A stretch of DNA of 64,000 nt from Pseudocercospora fijiensis CIRAD86. Lineage: Eukaryota; Ascomycota; Dothideomycetes; Mycosphaerellales; Mycosphaerellaceae. A model generated the notes under the pieces. It saw only the letters and a list, made by a program, of their open reading frames with translations, had not been told where the DNA came from and made no database searches. The translations under genes and the position numbers were made by a program. This document shows positions 1 through 11,400 of this stretch, in pieces. The number at the start of each line of letters is the position of its first letter. Positions within the stretch are counted from its first letter, which is position 1. The stretch is from NCBI RefSeq assembly GCF_000340215.1, contig NW_006921550.1, positions 248,001 to 312,000 of the forward strand, given 5' to 3'.

Positions 1-3000
1 CAGAGGCAACAGGCGCAGACAGTGCAACCATTGCAGCCAAGAAAGCTCCGTCAGTGACCCAAGACGCTGGCGAGCCGAGCTCAGAAGACACGCTGCAAGG
101 AGAGGAGGAAGAAGAGGAAGAGACACCATCACCTGACGAAGACGATTCTGCAGACTTGAGCGACGCTGAGAGCTTCACACTCAAAGACCGACAAGAGGCT
201 ATCAACGAAACACATCCGTTCGGAATTCGAATATGGAAACCAGCGCTCTACAAAAAGAGTCGTTCAGTACAGCGCAACGCAGAAGGCGACATACACAGTG
301 CTCCTGGTGGCAATGTGTCGCGATGGTTATGGTTGTTTAATGGTCTATGGACGCTCATCTTCGGCTGGTGGCTGGCCATCATCACTTCGGTGGGCGGCGT
401 GATATGTCTCTTCTTTGGCTTACTTCAGCCTGGGTCATCTGGAAGTTCTGAATATGGTCGCGTGCTCATCAATCTTGCGCATTATTTATTTTATCCATTC
501 GGAAAGTACGTTAGATTGGAGCGAGACGAAGCATATCTGCATGAGGACGAGGGCGAAGGACGAGATATTGCCGAGTATGAACGTTGGCAAGCCGGCGACA
601 TCGAGGAAGGCCGCCTCTTCTTTGGTCCACCGGACATCAACAGGTCGCTAATCGGCCGCCGGAGAGAAGAAGTACCCGACCTGGAAGACAACGAAACCGA
701 TCCTTTGCTTGGTAGGACACGCCCAAGTTCTGCTGCTGAACGTGCTCAAGCCAAGACCAAGAAGCGCTTATTCGGCCGTGGAGAATGGAATTTGGGCCGA
801 GTCATCTTCTTCCTGTCCTTCTACCTCCTCATCACTCCTTGCTTGTTTATTGTTAGCGGCATATGCTGGTTTTTGGTGTTTACGATACCTATGGGTAAAG
901 TCACCCTACTCTTATTCTACCATCTCAGGCGACATCCTCTGGCCATGAGCTTTCACACGGACAGCCATTATCAACGCACACCCTCCATGCCGCGAGGGAG
1001 CAACGATAGCGTCATCCTGCTTTGTACATACCGCGCCGTCGGCATCAAATACTGGAAATATACCCTTGACGGCACCAACATCTTCCTCATCAACCTTCTC
1101 GGTCTTGTCTTCTTCGCCATCTTCGACTATTTCGTCCTTTACGAAACGTTGCATATCAATGTCTGGATCACTTCACCGGGATTCGTCTTCGTCATCGCTC
1201 TTGCCTCCATCATTCCGTTGGCGTACTTCATCGGACAGGCCGTGGCCTCGATCTCAGCACAATCGTCTATGGGAGTGGGAGCTACGATCAATGCCTTCTT
1301 TAGCACCATCGTTGAGGTCTTTCTATACTGTGTTGCGTTGGATGAGGGTAAAGCTCAGCTGGTGGAGGGCAGCATTATTGGCTCCATCTTCGCAGGTATT
1401 CTCTTCCTCCCGGGTCTCTCGATGTGCTTTGGTGCGATCAAGCGGAAGACACAACGATTCAATGTCAAATCTGCCGGGGTCACTTCTACGATGCTGCTGT
1501 TTGCTGTCATTGGATGCTTTGGCCCGACTCTGTTCTACCAATTCTATGGCTCGCACATCCTCAATTGCAAACAGTGTATCGATCTTCCCCGCGGATCGGA
1601 GGAGGAACGAGACTGCCGGCGATGCTACTTCACCCAGGTCCCGGAGATCAATGACGAGTTCTTCAACCAAGCAGTGCGCCCGTATGTCTATTTCTGCACG
1701 GTCTGTCTATTCCTGTCATACGTTGTCGGCCTCCTTTTCACCCTTCGCACACACGCCGCTGTGATTTGGAACAACGAGCCCGAAGAAGAGAGGAAGGCGA
1801 AGTATCTCGAGCATCAACAGCACCAGCACGTGAGCATGCCATACACCGCGGGTCTAGTCTCGGTAGACAGCCATCAAGCTACCGGTGGAGCAAAGAAGGC
1901 AGATGGCCTCGGCACCCTTGCGAGGGAGGATATCAGATCAAGCCAGATGTACAGGCGCATCCTCAACCAGAGTCTGAAACAGGCAGGCATCATGCAGTCT
2001 CCCACAACGCCAACATCCTCGAAGAGGGACGACACTGCCAAGCCCGATGATCAAGGTCCACCACACATTGTGCCTCCAAAGAGCGCCGGGAACGACAGCG
2101 GTCCTCCAACCGCGACTCGAGTGCAGGGACTCAGCCCAGAAGACAATCGCGCCCTTGTGCAACAGGTAGCTGAGATAGCAGCGACTGCTGCCACTGTTGC
2201 TGCTCGCGACGCTACCAAAGCTCCTCGCCGAACAAGCGTTATGGCTACCACGGTGGGTGCTCCTGGCGCCGCATCGCGCAACGCCTCATGTAAAGAGCAC
2301 TCCAAAGATCCGAACGCCGCTCATCCACACGACCACGACCTCCCTCCAGACCCATCTCATCCTGTAGCCCACGAAGAACAAGGCGGCCATGGTGGTCACG
2401 ACGCACCCAACTGGTCTCGCAAGAAATCCGCCATCATCCTGCTCACTGCCACTATTGCCTACGCTATCATCGCCGAAATCCTCGTGGACACTGTCGACGT
2501 TGTCCTCAGTAGCATCGCCATTCCCGAAAAGTTCTTGGGCATTACTCTCTTCTCCCTGGTCCCCAATACCACCGAATTTCTCAACGCCATATCCTTCGCC
2601 GTGAACGGCAACGTCGCGTTGTCCATGGAGATCGGGTCATCATACGCGTTGCAGGTCGTGCTTCTCCAAGTCCCATGCTTGGTCCTCTTCACCGCCATCT
2701 ACGGCCGCTTCATCCCGGCGGATCAATTACTGAACCACTCTTTCACCTTGATCTTCCCGCAATGGGACATGGTCGTGGTCCTATTGAGTGTATTCTTATT
2801 CGGATGGATCGTAGGCGAGGGCAAGAGCAATTACTTCAAGGGTTCAATCTTGATCTTCACGTATCTTGTCGTAGTCGTTGGCTTCTGGTTTGCTGGGTAC
2901 AATAGTATGGATGTAAGTCCACGCCACTTCGCAGTACTCAAAATCATCGAATTTTGCTAACTTTGCTACAATAGACCATGGGCATCGACCGCTTCGACAC

Positions 3001-3085
3001 GCTGGCGCTTGGCGTCGAGACCAGGAGATTCCTAACTGTTGGACATGGAAGGAGTGGCATCGCGGTTCCTGAGAGGGAGCTTTGA
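1..3085 (+). CDS. VNX1: Vnx1-type vacuolar monovalent cation (Ca2+)/H+ antiporter, 5' end outside window
   Basis: Member of the CaCA/CAX exchanger superfamily, expected in the vacuolar membrane, exchanging Na+/K+ or Ca2+ for protons. The frame is open from base 3, with no ATG before GTG at 54, so the start lies upstream. CDS is join(1..2912, 2975..3085); the 62-nt intron has GTAAGT, a CTAAC branch site and TAG, and the second exon adds 36 codons to TGA at 3083. Seen in order: acidic N-terminus; two YccF-like hydrophobic repeats (nt 320-520 and 790-960, each with the PFGK/IPMGK type of motif); a first exchanger half (nt 1050-1560) with GVGATINAFFSTIVEVF; a CxxC-x12-CxxC loop (nt 1567-1632); a long Ala/Pro-rich loop ending in a His-rich stretch (nt 2320-2400); and a second half (nt 2420-2960) with VPNTTEFLNAISFAVNGN. 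This architecture is that of fungal Vnx1. The transported ion is inferred. Confidence 0.88.
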
Positions 3086-4540
3086 GCGAGCTTAGCGAAC
3101 GTGAACATCATTGTACTAGACAATTTTCTCAGGCCTTACAACACCACGGAGTCACAGGACGGGTTGGGCTGGTATCGTAAGCATATGGGATCTTAATGCA
3201 TGACGCGGGCGTGGCGTTTTTGTGGATGATGGAGAGGAAGATGAAGTTCCGGCATGGGCCTTTAGGACCCCTATAATCGAAGTATTGGTTGCATACCCCT
3301 GTGCGTTATTTTTGTCTGTAACAAGTTTCAATTGAATGGAATCTTTTTGAGGGGTGGTCCTTTTGGACTTTTTTTCGTTTTTGTTTCGGTCAAGACGCAG
3401 TCTGAATAGGGGAGGAGATCAGGTACTTTCATTTCTAGACTTGTGAGCAGTGAAGAAGGAGAAGGAGATTTCGGGGAGGATGCATTTCTTCTGCTTGGTG
3501 TAAAGAGGTGGGACAAAGGTGAAGATAGAGGTACAAGACGTGTAAGGGCTTTGATAAGGCTGTCTCCTCGGTGGATGTTTAACATTCTGGGGTCTGACTG
3601 GAGACAGCTTTGAGGGTAGATGTGTAATTGGAGTTGTGAGTAGGGGAAGGGAAGAGATGGGTATTGGAGGCGAGGTATTGCTTTGTCTTGGTGCTAAGAG
3701 GTGCGTGGAAGGTGAGTATCCTTATGATTCCTTGCGAGAGTGGTTTGGACAGTCCGGATGTAGGGTTTTTCCGACCGTTTTAAGTGGGATGTCAACTTCT
3801 TTTTGGAGATGGTTGCTGATGTTGCTGTTAGGGAAGAGGCAGTGATAGAGATACTTTTGTGCTATGACGAGCCAGCTGTCTGTATTCGCTGTGCTGCTCT
3901 GTCTGCTTTGGCGGGCTGGCATGCGATGTTTGAGGTTGCTGATGCTGTGGTTAGACGTGGTATGGCAGTATGGCAGTGATGATTCCTGCCTGCTAGCAGT
4001 GAGCATGGCCTTTAAACGCAGTCCAAAGGTCAGTGGGTCCTGCAAAACGAAGATGAATGCACATATCTGCGACCTGTATGCTCCAATTGCCTGAAGCGAA
4101 ACGGAAAGGGACGACTTTAGGACTAAAGCATCGCTGACACTCGACCTACAGCACCCAGCGGAAGATGGCGATATCTGGTCGAAGCGAGGTACAAGGGCTG
4201 TTAGGCTTGCCTGCGATTCATCGAGCAAGTGCTTGGGGACTCGTAATACAGCCGCTTGATTCAAGATGTACCAACTTTAGGCCCCTTCGGCAAAGTTGTA
4301 TACGGCCATCGAGACGAGTCTGAGATCTGGGCCGATACATAATGCTCTATTGGCATCCGGGTGGTCCTGCCTAAAGCTCTTACCTTGAGGCGCGACCGCT
4401 TTATCGACAAGTGAGCTAGAGTCGCGTCCACCGCCTCGCAAAAGTCCGTTGAATAGGCGTCGCAAGCCTGACTATACTCGTTACTTGCTAGCTTTGTCCG
4501 TTACTTTGGAGTATTTCACAACAGGGAACTGCCCGCGCAG
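3086..4540. other. Intergenic, no supported gene
   Basis: Between the antiporter stop and the next promoter. Dinucleotide use is normal, so RIP has not acted. The longest open frames (for example minus 3722-4264) begin at non-ATG codons and show no recognisable domain or splice borders. The first part probably holds the antiporter 3' UTR. Confidence 0.5.
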
Positions 4541-4543
4541 CAC

Positions 4544-4550
4544 TATTAAA
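4544..4550 (+). promoter_or_regulatory. TATA-like box upstream of the PIP-box ORF
   Basis: TATTAAA, followed by a pyrimidine-rich stretch and a CAA-rich leader typical of fungal 5' UTRs, about 260 nt before the ATG at 4810. Inferred from composition and position only. Confidence 0.3.
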
Positions 4551-4809
4551 GGCTGGTCTTCTACACACTTTCTTCTTCGACACAATAACAACAACCAAAC
4601 CCTTCAGGCATACCTCAAGCCTAGACACCTCTTCTCGGACCAGTCTATAACAACTATTGAACACTCAGAGAGCATCACACAACTCCCTACTCCGGCATTT
4701 CCACTCGCGCCCTCCCTCTCACGTTAAGCTGTATCACCATTGGGACGACGGTCATCAATACGGCAGTATCCAAAAGCAGAATCTGGAAAATCCAGAAGAA
4801 CAACTCCAC

Positions 4810-5088
4810 ATGTCGCAAACTAAGATTACCAACTTCTTCCACAGAACGAAACCGACTCTAATAGTCCGCCTGCTAGTCCAGGATCAAGCCCAATCTACAG
4901 ATCGCAGATTGAGCTCAATCTCCGAAGAAGATAAGGATACCAATGTGGAAAGTAATAGCAGCAGTATAGGCACTGTTTGCGACTTCTTCCGAGACGATGC
5001 GGATAAAGAGTTGGGGGACAATAGCCGCTTCATTCGAAGCCGGGCACCGTCCCTAGAATCTATCGTATCTGTTAGCGAGCGCTATTAA
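4810..5088 (+). CDS. Small acidic, Ser-rich protein with N-terminal PCNA-interacting (PIP) box
   Basis: Predicted 92-residue protein. The ATG at 4810 is the only methionine in this frame, although the frame stays open upstream. Residues 3-10 (QTKITNFF) fit the PIP box Q-x-x-[ILM]-x-x-[FY]-[FY], starting at the third residue, and a Lys lies four residues after the last Phe (K14). That is close to the PIP-degron read by CRL4-Cdt2 (TD core plus basic +4), except that the core is TN rather than TD. The remainder looks disordered: an RRLSSISEEDKD stretch, an SNSSSIG tract, then acidic and Ser-rich sequence. Small fungal PIP-degron proteins such as Spd1 regulate ribonucleotide reductase, but I see no clear RNR-inhibitor domain, so function stays open. 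It could be a chance ORF; the leader-like upstream sequence argues mildly for a gene. Confidence 0.45.
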   Translation: MSQTKITNFFHRTKPTLIVRLLVQDQAQSTDRRLSSISEEDKDTNVESNSSSIGTVCDFFRDDADKELGDNSRFIRSRAPSLESIVSVSERY

Positions 5089-5810
5089 GCAGCTTCTAAC
5101 GTGCATAATATACTAGGAAGCGCTTTGAAACGGGGATAGAGTACTTGCTCTATATTATTAGGAGCGGAGTACGAGGTCGGGAGACAATGTAACCGGGATT
5201 CAGACCTAAAGAAGGAGCTAGGAAGTCCTAGGCTACAAGGAAGTCGAGATGATTATAAGTATTAGTCTGCTTTAAGCTAAAGCTTAACAAATTCTAACAG
5301 AGATAAGATAGGGTGGTTTGAATCTCCTTAGCGGACGACTGCTACTTAGAGCTAGAATTTGTATTTGTATATAAGATTTGAACTCCGGAGAGAGGCTGGG
5401 AACGGAATGGGAAATTACTACGATCAAAACTAAGGCTACTTGACTTCATTCGTGTTTCGTGTAACAACACTTCTTCTTCGGCTATATACTACTCCGAGAG
5501 AGCATGCTGGCAGCTCGATGTCTTATTGTATGCTCTCGCGTGGACCGCGCCATTTATAGCATTCATTGAAAGGACCCACACGGCCCAGAATCATACGGAG
5601 CTAACAGTCGATACTCAGTACTAAGCCGGTATTCGAAGGAGCAGTTAAATAAGTCGAGCAACGAAGGCAGCGGGAATATATCTTTAGAGCAGAGCAGTGA
5701 GATCTCGTATCACAATTGAGCGCAGTTGACTTCAAGCATGAAAGTGCCGTAGCATAGCTGAAGCCAAAGATTCCAAAGGAGTCCTCGAGGCTAAGTCAAG
5801 GCTACATTTG
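5089..5810. other. Intergenic, lightly TA-enriched in places
   Basis: No supported gene. Patches such as 5150-5290 are rich in TA, but many CA and TG remain, so RIP is weak or absent. An inverted pair (GAGAGCAT near 5493, ATGCTCTC near 5530) is present and of no clear meaning. Confidence 0.4.
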
Positions 5811-7869
5811 TCATCTAAACCACCATCGCCTACTCCTCCTCCCTGGCGCCGATACATACATCTGATCCACCTGCCTCAACAACACAAAATCCCCATCCCC
5901 ATCCTCCGCAAGCCTCACCCTCGACCCTTTCGCTACACTCTCCATCTCCTCCAACGTCCTCTTACCCACCACCTCCTCCTCTTCTTCCTCTCCAAACCCC
6001 TCAAACCTCCGAAAAAGCGCCGCCAAAATCGAACTCTTCCCAACAAATCCCCTATCTTTCACAGAACCCCTGACCACAACCCCAAGAAACACCACACTCC
6101 CCACCACCAGCCCCAAAGGCAACGCCAACCACCCCCAAAGCACTCTAAGCCTCGTAGCAGGAACCTGCGCCACCCCATCCACCCACCCAGAATTCGGCCC
6201 ATGTCTGAAAAACATTCTGACTCAACGCCTCCGCAACACCACCCATCGTCTGACCGAAATCCCCCGAATTCGCAAAATACAACATGTTCGCCAGACTTTT
6301 GTCGACGGAGAATGCACCGGTTCCGGCTGTGATTGTGGAGGTGGATTGTTCGGACATGAGGTCGCGGAGGAAGAGACGCATTTGTTGGATTGTGGCGGCG
6401 TTAACCTAGAAGATTGAGGGGTCGGTGAGGAGAGCTATAAGGTTTTTGGGGGTAGGGGAGGAGGGGAGGTTGGAGAGGGAGGGGAAGCTAGGGCAGAGTT
6501 CGATTTTTGTAGTAGGATTAAGCTAGGTATTTTCTATAGGGTCGCTAAGGCTATAGAGGGGGAAGGTAAGAGGGGAGGTAGATATAAGGGTTTCGATTAG
6601 GGTGCCGTTTACGACGCTTAAGTTGTAGGATTTTTAGTAGAGGCTTAGGGTGCAGGAGTAGATGTTTATTAAGGAGGGGAAGTCGGCGTTAGCTATATCG
6701 GTGTTTAGGAGGATAGCGAGAATGTTGTCGAGAGCGCCGTTGAAGCTGCTATTACCGCCTCGAAGGTACTCGGATAAGATGTTAAGGAGTGTCAGTTCGC
6801 TTATAGTCTACTAAGGTCCTAGCTCGCTTTCCTTATTAGAGGCTTAGACGAAGAGGCTATCGTAGGTGATGTTGCATGTTTCAGTGTACGTTGGCGTCGA
6901 GCACTTTGGTTTGATAGTGCCAGTAAGATTCTGGCAGCTGTTGCATATACCCAATGTGTTTATAATAGGCCACGTACAGTTTCCAGTGCCACACGTGAAA
7001 GCAACCTTCTGCGTTGCTTGCGATATTCCAGAAAAGACAGCGGCTGTGACGTTGAGCTGCATCTCGAAGTCTCCTCTAATATCGTTTCCGCCACTGACAT
7101 TCGGCAACTGATCATCATATGATCTCGCATTACGAATCCTCGCGGCCACTCCTGTGACGTTGCGATTAGTGGTCTCATAGGCGATGACCTGCTGCGTAAA
7201 GGGATCCATAGCTAGGGCAACGATGGTAATAAAAGCACCGATGGATGCTATAGTAGCATGCCATCGTACGCTATACATCAACTCTGCCGCACCCCAAGGT
7301 CCTCTGCTTGCGTTGTCAAAGTGAAGCATGTCGTAAAGCCGGTGGGATTGTTCTCGGAAATAGACCCACTTGAGCTGGCTAATGCCTTCTGCAACAACCA
7401 AAAGCATGGCGCTTTTGGCGAGCGTCATAAAAATTGACACCAACGCGTTAGGAGATATGGGAAAATGCCAATCTTCAAGCAGTTCCTTATCCATGTATGC
7501 CAGGATTGCGATGACAGCGCCCATACAAAGGAGGCTGAAAACTGCTGACAAGATTTCCCACAGCCAGACTTTCGGCCACGATGTCCTTGGTGAGGGTCTG
7601 CGTTGTTGGATGTTGGCTTTCGCGAGTGAAGCTGGATTCGCGGAATCATCGCTGCTGCTCTTTCTGCGAGGTATCGGTCCTAGCTCGACATCCGGCGTGC
7701 TGTGGCTGTCATGCCATTCGTGAGCTGACGCTGGTAGTAGTGGAGAGACTGGTCCATGGTCATGATCGAGCTGCTCAGAAGATAACGGTAGTGGGACTAC
7801 GTTCTGTGAGGCTGTGCCGCGCGGTGTTATTGGCTGTGACTGTGCCTGGTCGATTGTGCCCTCGGCCAT
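5811..7869 (-). pseudogene. DUF3176 membrane protein, inactivated by RIP stops and a 4-bp duplication
   Basis: ATG at 7869. Residues 1-341 are open: a Pro/Ser-rich N-terminus, then the DUF3176 hallmark WLWEILSAVFSLLCMGAV with further membrane segments and an extracellular Cys-rich, N-glycosylatable part (CGTGNCTWP). A TAA at 6844-6846 ends the frame. The same frame continues to about 6170 and is interrupted only by TAA/TAG (six stops in all), exactly what C-to-T or G-to-A does to CAA, CAG or TGG. It carries family-like sequence throughout (LFLRDLM, LANMLYFANSGDFGQ). A duplicated 4-bp GGGT unit near 6181-6188 then shifts the frame; the last membrane segment (LWGWLALPLGLVVGSVVFLG) and an acidic tail follow to TGA at 5811. 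Family function is unknown. A truncated 341-residue product is possible. Confidence 0.8.
6395..6846. other. Local RIP patch inside the DUF3176 gene
   Basis: About 450 bp with CA/TG depleted and TA enriched. Both flanks of the same gene (5811-6390 and 6860-7869) have normal CA and TG. All six in-frame stops of the gene fall in this patch. Confidence 0.7.
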
Positions 7870-8419
7870 TGTCGCAGTTGGTGCGTGTTGCTTGCGAAAT
7901 AGATGAGAGGAGTCGGCATTAGAGCTTCTGATATCGTTCTCAGCTGGAAGTACCAGAGACGAGCATATGCATAAAAGAGGTGGCTCAGCTCATGACTCTA
8001 ATATCAGGCTGGCGTGGACGTTGGGTCGGAGTTTAGCGGGCGCAGACAGCATGGGAAGAATCCTTCGTGCAAGCTGCATGCTTTTGGCCCCAGATAAGGG
8101 CACTAAGCATGTACACCAAGCAAACAAATCCCTGTCAGCTGTCAGCCGCAGATGTGCCCTGCGCTTCCTCGCGCTTGTCAAGAATAGCGCTGTAGGCGCC
8201 TATGTACAGGCGCCACTGTACCGCACGAGTCCAAATATGGCTGCGAGGTGCATCAGTACTACAAGCACAGAGGTGGTCAAAAGAAGCAAGGTCAAAGCGC
8301 AGAGTCAAAAGCAATACACTGTGCTGCACGATATCAATGCTTACCACGCCATGCAAACCCCAGCATTCACATGCTCCTCCCGACAAATTATGGCGTACGT
8401 GATCGCAGGTCTGATCAGA
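7870..8419. other. Intergenic between DUF3176 start and ATG11 3' end
   Basis: Upstream region of the DUF3176 gene and downstream region of ATG11. A plus-strand ATG frame (7967-8536, 189 codons) crosses it but overlaps the last ATG11 exon on the opposite strand and resembles nothing I know, so I treat it as chance. Confidence 0.45.
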
Positions 8420-11400
8420 TCATGTCCAATCCAACTTCTTCTTCTCTTTACTAGGACTTTCAGTCGAGAATTCCGCGCTCCAAAGGCTCTTCCATCCAGA
8501 CTCTTTCGGCGCTCTGCTAGGACTCTCCACATGTAAATGTTTCTGCAATGATCTCACACTCTTGCTGGGTGATTTCGAGCGCGCTTTGCTCGGCGAAGCG
8601 GACTCTCTTCTCGCAGATGCTGGGCGCCCTGGTGTCGAGAGCTTGCGGATCTGTGGTGTGAAATGTTAGTCTATATGGGTATCTTGGGAAGCCTATCCTA
8701 GGTCCATGCTTTCTGCTGCGTGATTCTGTTCGCAAATCATGGACCCCATAGAAGGTCTTGGCGCACCTGTTCATGTGGCTCTTGAGTAATGCCGAGGCCA
8801 GATCCGGCTGCTGCAGGCGGAGGCCGCGGTTGCTGCTGAGGCTGCTCTAGTGCATGTTGCTGGTTAAGTGAGGATGCTTGGCTTGCGGAGCGGAGACGAG
8901 GAGTGGCGGAAGCGCTACCAGTTGCGCCAGTGGATGTGACACCTTTCTTCGAATTACTGCTTGAGCGACGGGAGTCCAGGCTCTTGTTGAGATGCTTGCT
9001 GGCGTCGTCACTCTTACTGCTCCTCTTGATGCGAATGCTGCCTTTGGCGTCGACAGTGGCGGTGGAAACAGTGCTTTTGCCGAGGCCGGGCGTGGTGGGT
9101 GCTGCGCCTGCGACACGCTCCTCAACAGCATGAACCATCCACCACGTCAGGCCGTCTGACAGATCGAAGGGATTGTCGTCTTCGTCCTGCATGGAGGAGG
9201 CGCTTGCGTCGTCGATGCTTCGTCCATCGGCAGCCATCTGGGCCGCTGCACGCTGACCACTGAGGTCGACCACTTTCTGCTCGACTTTCTGGATACGCGC
9301 GACAATGAAGTCGCGAGTGCCAAGTCTCATGCCGTCACGCTCGGCGAGGAAGTAGTGCGGACAACCAATATTGAATGCAGCCCATGCACCTTTAACCTGG
9401 CCGCCTCTGGTCGGAAGGAAGAGTGCCATGTCTCCTTCTTTGAAATCACGAACTGCGATCTTGTTGTGTGCTTCGCTCCTAAGCTTGAGAGCACGCTCTC
9501 TATACGCATCCGCACGCTTGGTAGAGTCTTTCGACTCCTTGCTGTACTTCTTCGCTGTGTATTCGTAATCCTTGACACGTTTTGTAATGGCATCAGAGAA
9601 GACATCCAGATCGAAGCGAGTGACATGGTTAAGGAAGGCTTCATATTGAGATGCTTCTTCCTCAGCAGTCTGCGCATCGGGCCAATGCAGTAGTCGGAGA
9701 TCAGTTCCAGGCTCATTATCGGCTGCGGATGACTTCCTGGTCGGCGACGGCGAAGTCATAGATGCCTGCCGGCTCATGTGCATTGATGGGTCGATCATGG
9801 TTGTGCTCGCAGCCATCTTCGAGGCGCGTTCGACACTCATAGACTCACCCTGGTACGCCACCACCAGTCCAAGTCTCTCCAGCAAGCGGCCAAGTCGCAA
9901 GTTCTGCGTGTACAGCTTCTGTGATATCTCTTTCGCCCGATCAGCACGCTTTTGCAGGCGCTCCGATGAAGCATCGGCGTTGATCTGATAGAGCTTGTGC
10001 TTCTTTTGCAATCTCATCAGCTCGACATCCAGGCTGGTGATGTGTGACTTTGCCTCTGCAAGCTCAGTCCGCAGCTTAGCAGAACGGCCTTCTTCTTCAG
10101 CTACACGCTGTCGCAGGACCTCAGAGCCAGTTTCACCCTCCGCAAACTTATCGCGGAGCGAGCGCAGCTGCTCTTGTTCCTCACTGAGCTGCTCCTGTAA
10201 GGCATTGACCCTTGCCTCTTCGAAAGACAACTTTTCATGCGCTTGTCGGACCTCATCCTCAGCTTCTGCCTGTTTCTGTGCAGCAGTCGCCAGTTCATTC
10301 TTCTGTCGTTCGTTACTTGACCAGAGGCTTTCATTTTCAGACTTCGCAAACGCCACAGCATCCTCAAGCTCCTTAGCGTGAGTCGCTGACCTGCGTGCAA
10401 GCTCTTCGAGTGCAGCAGAAAGACCAAGCAATCCCGTCGGAGACTCAGCGTCAGGTGAAAGGTGCGCATGCGTTGTTGCAAGTGTTTGCAGATGCTCCGC
10501 TTCAGATTCACGAATTCGCTCTTGTTCCGCGCGCATCCTCTGCATTTCTTCCTCGGCCTGCCGTCGTGCAGTCTGGGCCTGCTCCAATTTCCTCTCTAAA
10601 GCTCCACGAGCGTCATGCTCGGTCGCAGCTCTTGCAGCGTGGCCGGATGCGTCCTCTTTCAAACGTGCAATCTCTTCATCAATGCCATCCCTAGAGCCCA
10701 TCAGCCTCTCCACCTCGTTTTCAGCTTCTTCGAGCTTCTCCTTGACTTCACGCAGCTCTGTTTCGAGATTGCGCCTCTCGATGGCAAACTCGCGCTGTTG
10801 AGCATCCATGTTCTCCATGAGATCCTTCTTAGTGGATATAGCTTCATCGACTTGCTTTTGTATCTCTGCATCTGACTTTTTTCGCGAGGCTGCTTCATCG
10901 TTGCGTGCCTGCAGCTCTGCTTCAAGATCGACTACACGCTTAGCAAGTCGTCTCTCTTCGTTGCTCTGGCCTTGCACCAACGATCCGCGACGCTGCTGGC
11001 TCATCGAATTGCGGCGAGAATGATCGTTGGGTATCGTTGGAGTTGGTATGCGATGTGAGCCTATTCCCTCGCTCGTAGGCGTGAAGATGTCGCCAGTACT
11101 GACCCTGTTGACCTGAGTCTGTCGATGTAGCAGATCTTCGAGCTTTCGCACCCGACTCTTCTGAGCTCGCACCTCCTCCTCAAGGCGAGAATTGCTGTCT
11201 TGGAGGGCCTTGTTTGCATCATGACCACGGAGCAGCAAAGAAGTGTCGCCAAATGCAGCTTCGTGCATGCTGCCATTTTTGAAAGCGCGTGCGTGCTTGA
11301 TCTGCTTCCGAGTAGGCTTGTCCAAGTCTTTGACTGCCAAGTCGATCTCGTCTATCACCGGTCCCGCACCGAAGACATCGAGCAGTGTCTTGATATACTC

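Noticed and set aside
3722..4264. 180-codon minus-strand ORF
   Set aside because: Starts at TTG, has no ATG in a useful place and no homology that I recognise.
5808..6332. 174-codon plus-strand Pro/His-rich ORF
   Set aside because: Antisense shadow of the DUF3176 C-terminal part.
7967..8536. 189-codon plus-strand ATG ORF
   Set aside because: Overlaps the last ATG11 exon on the opposite strand, has no recognisable domain and shows random composition.
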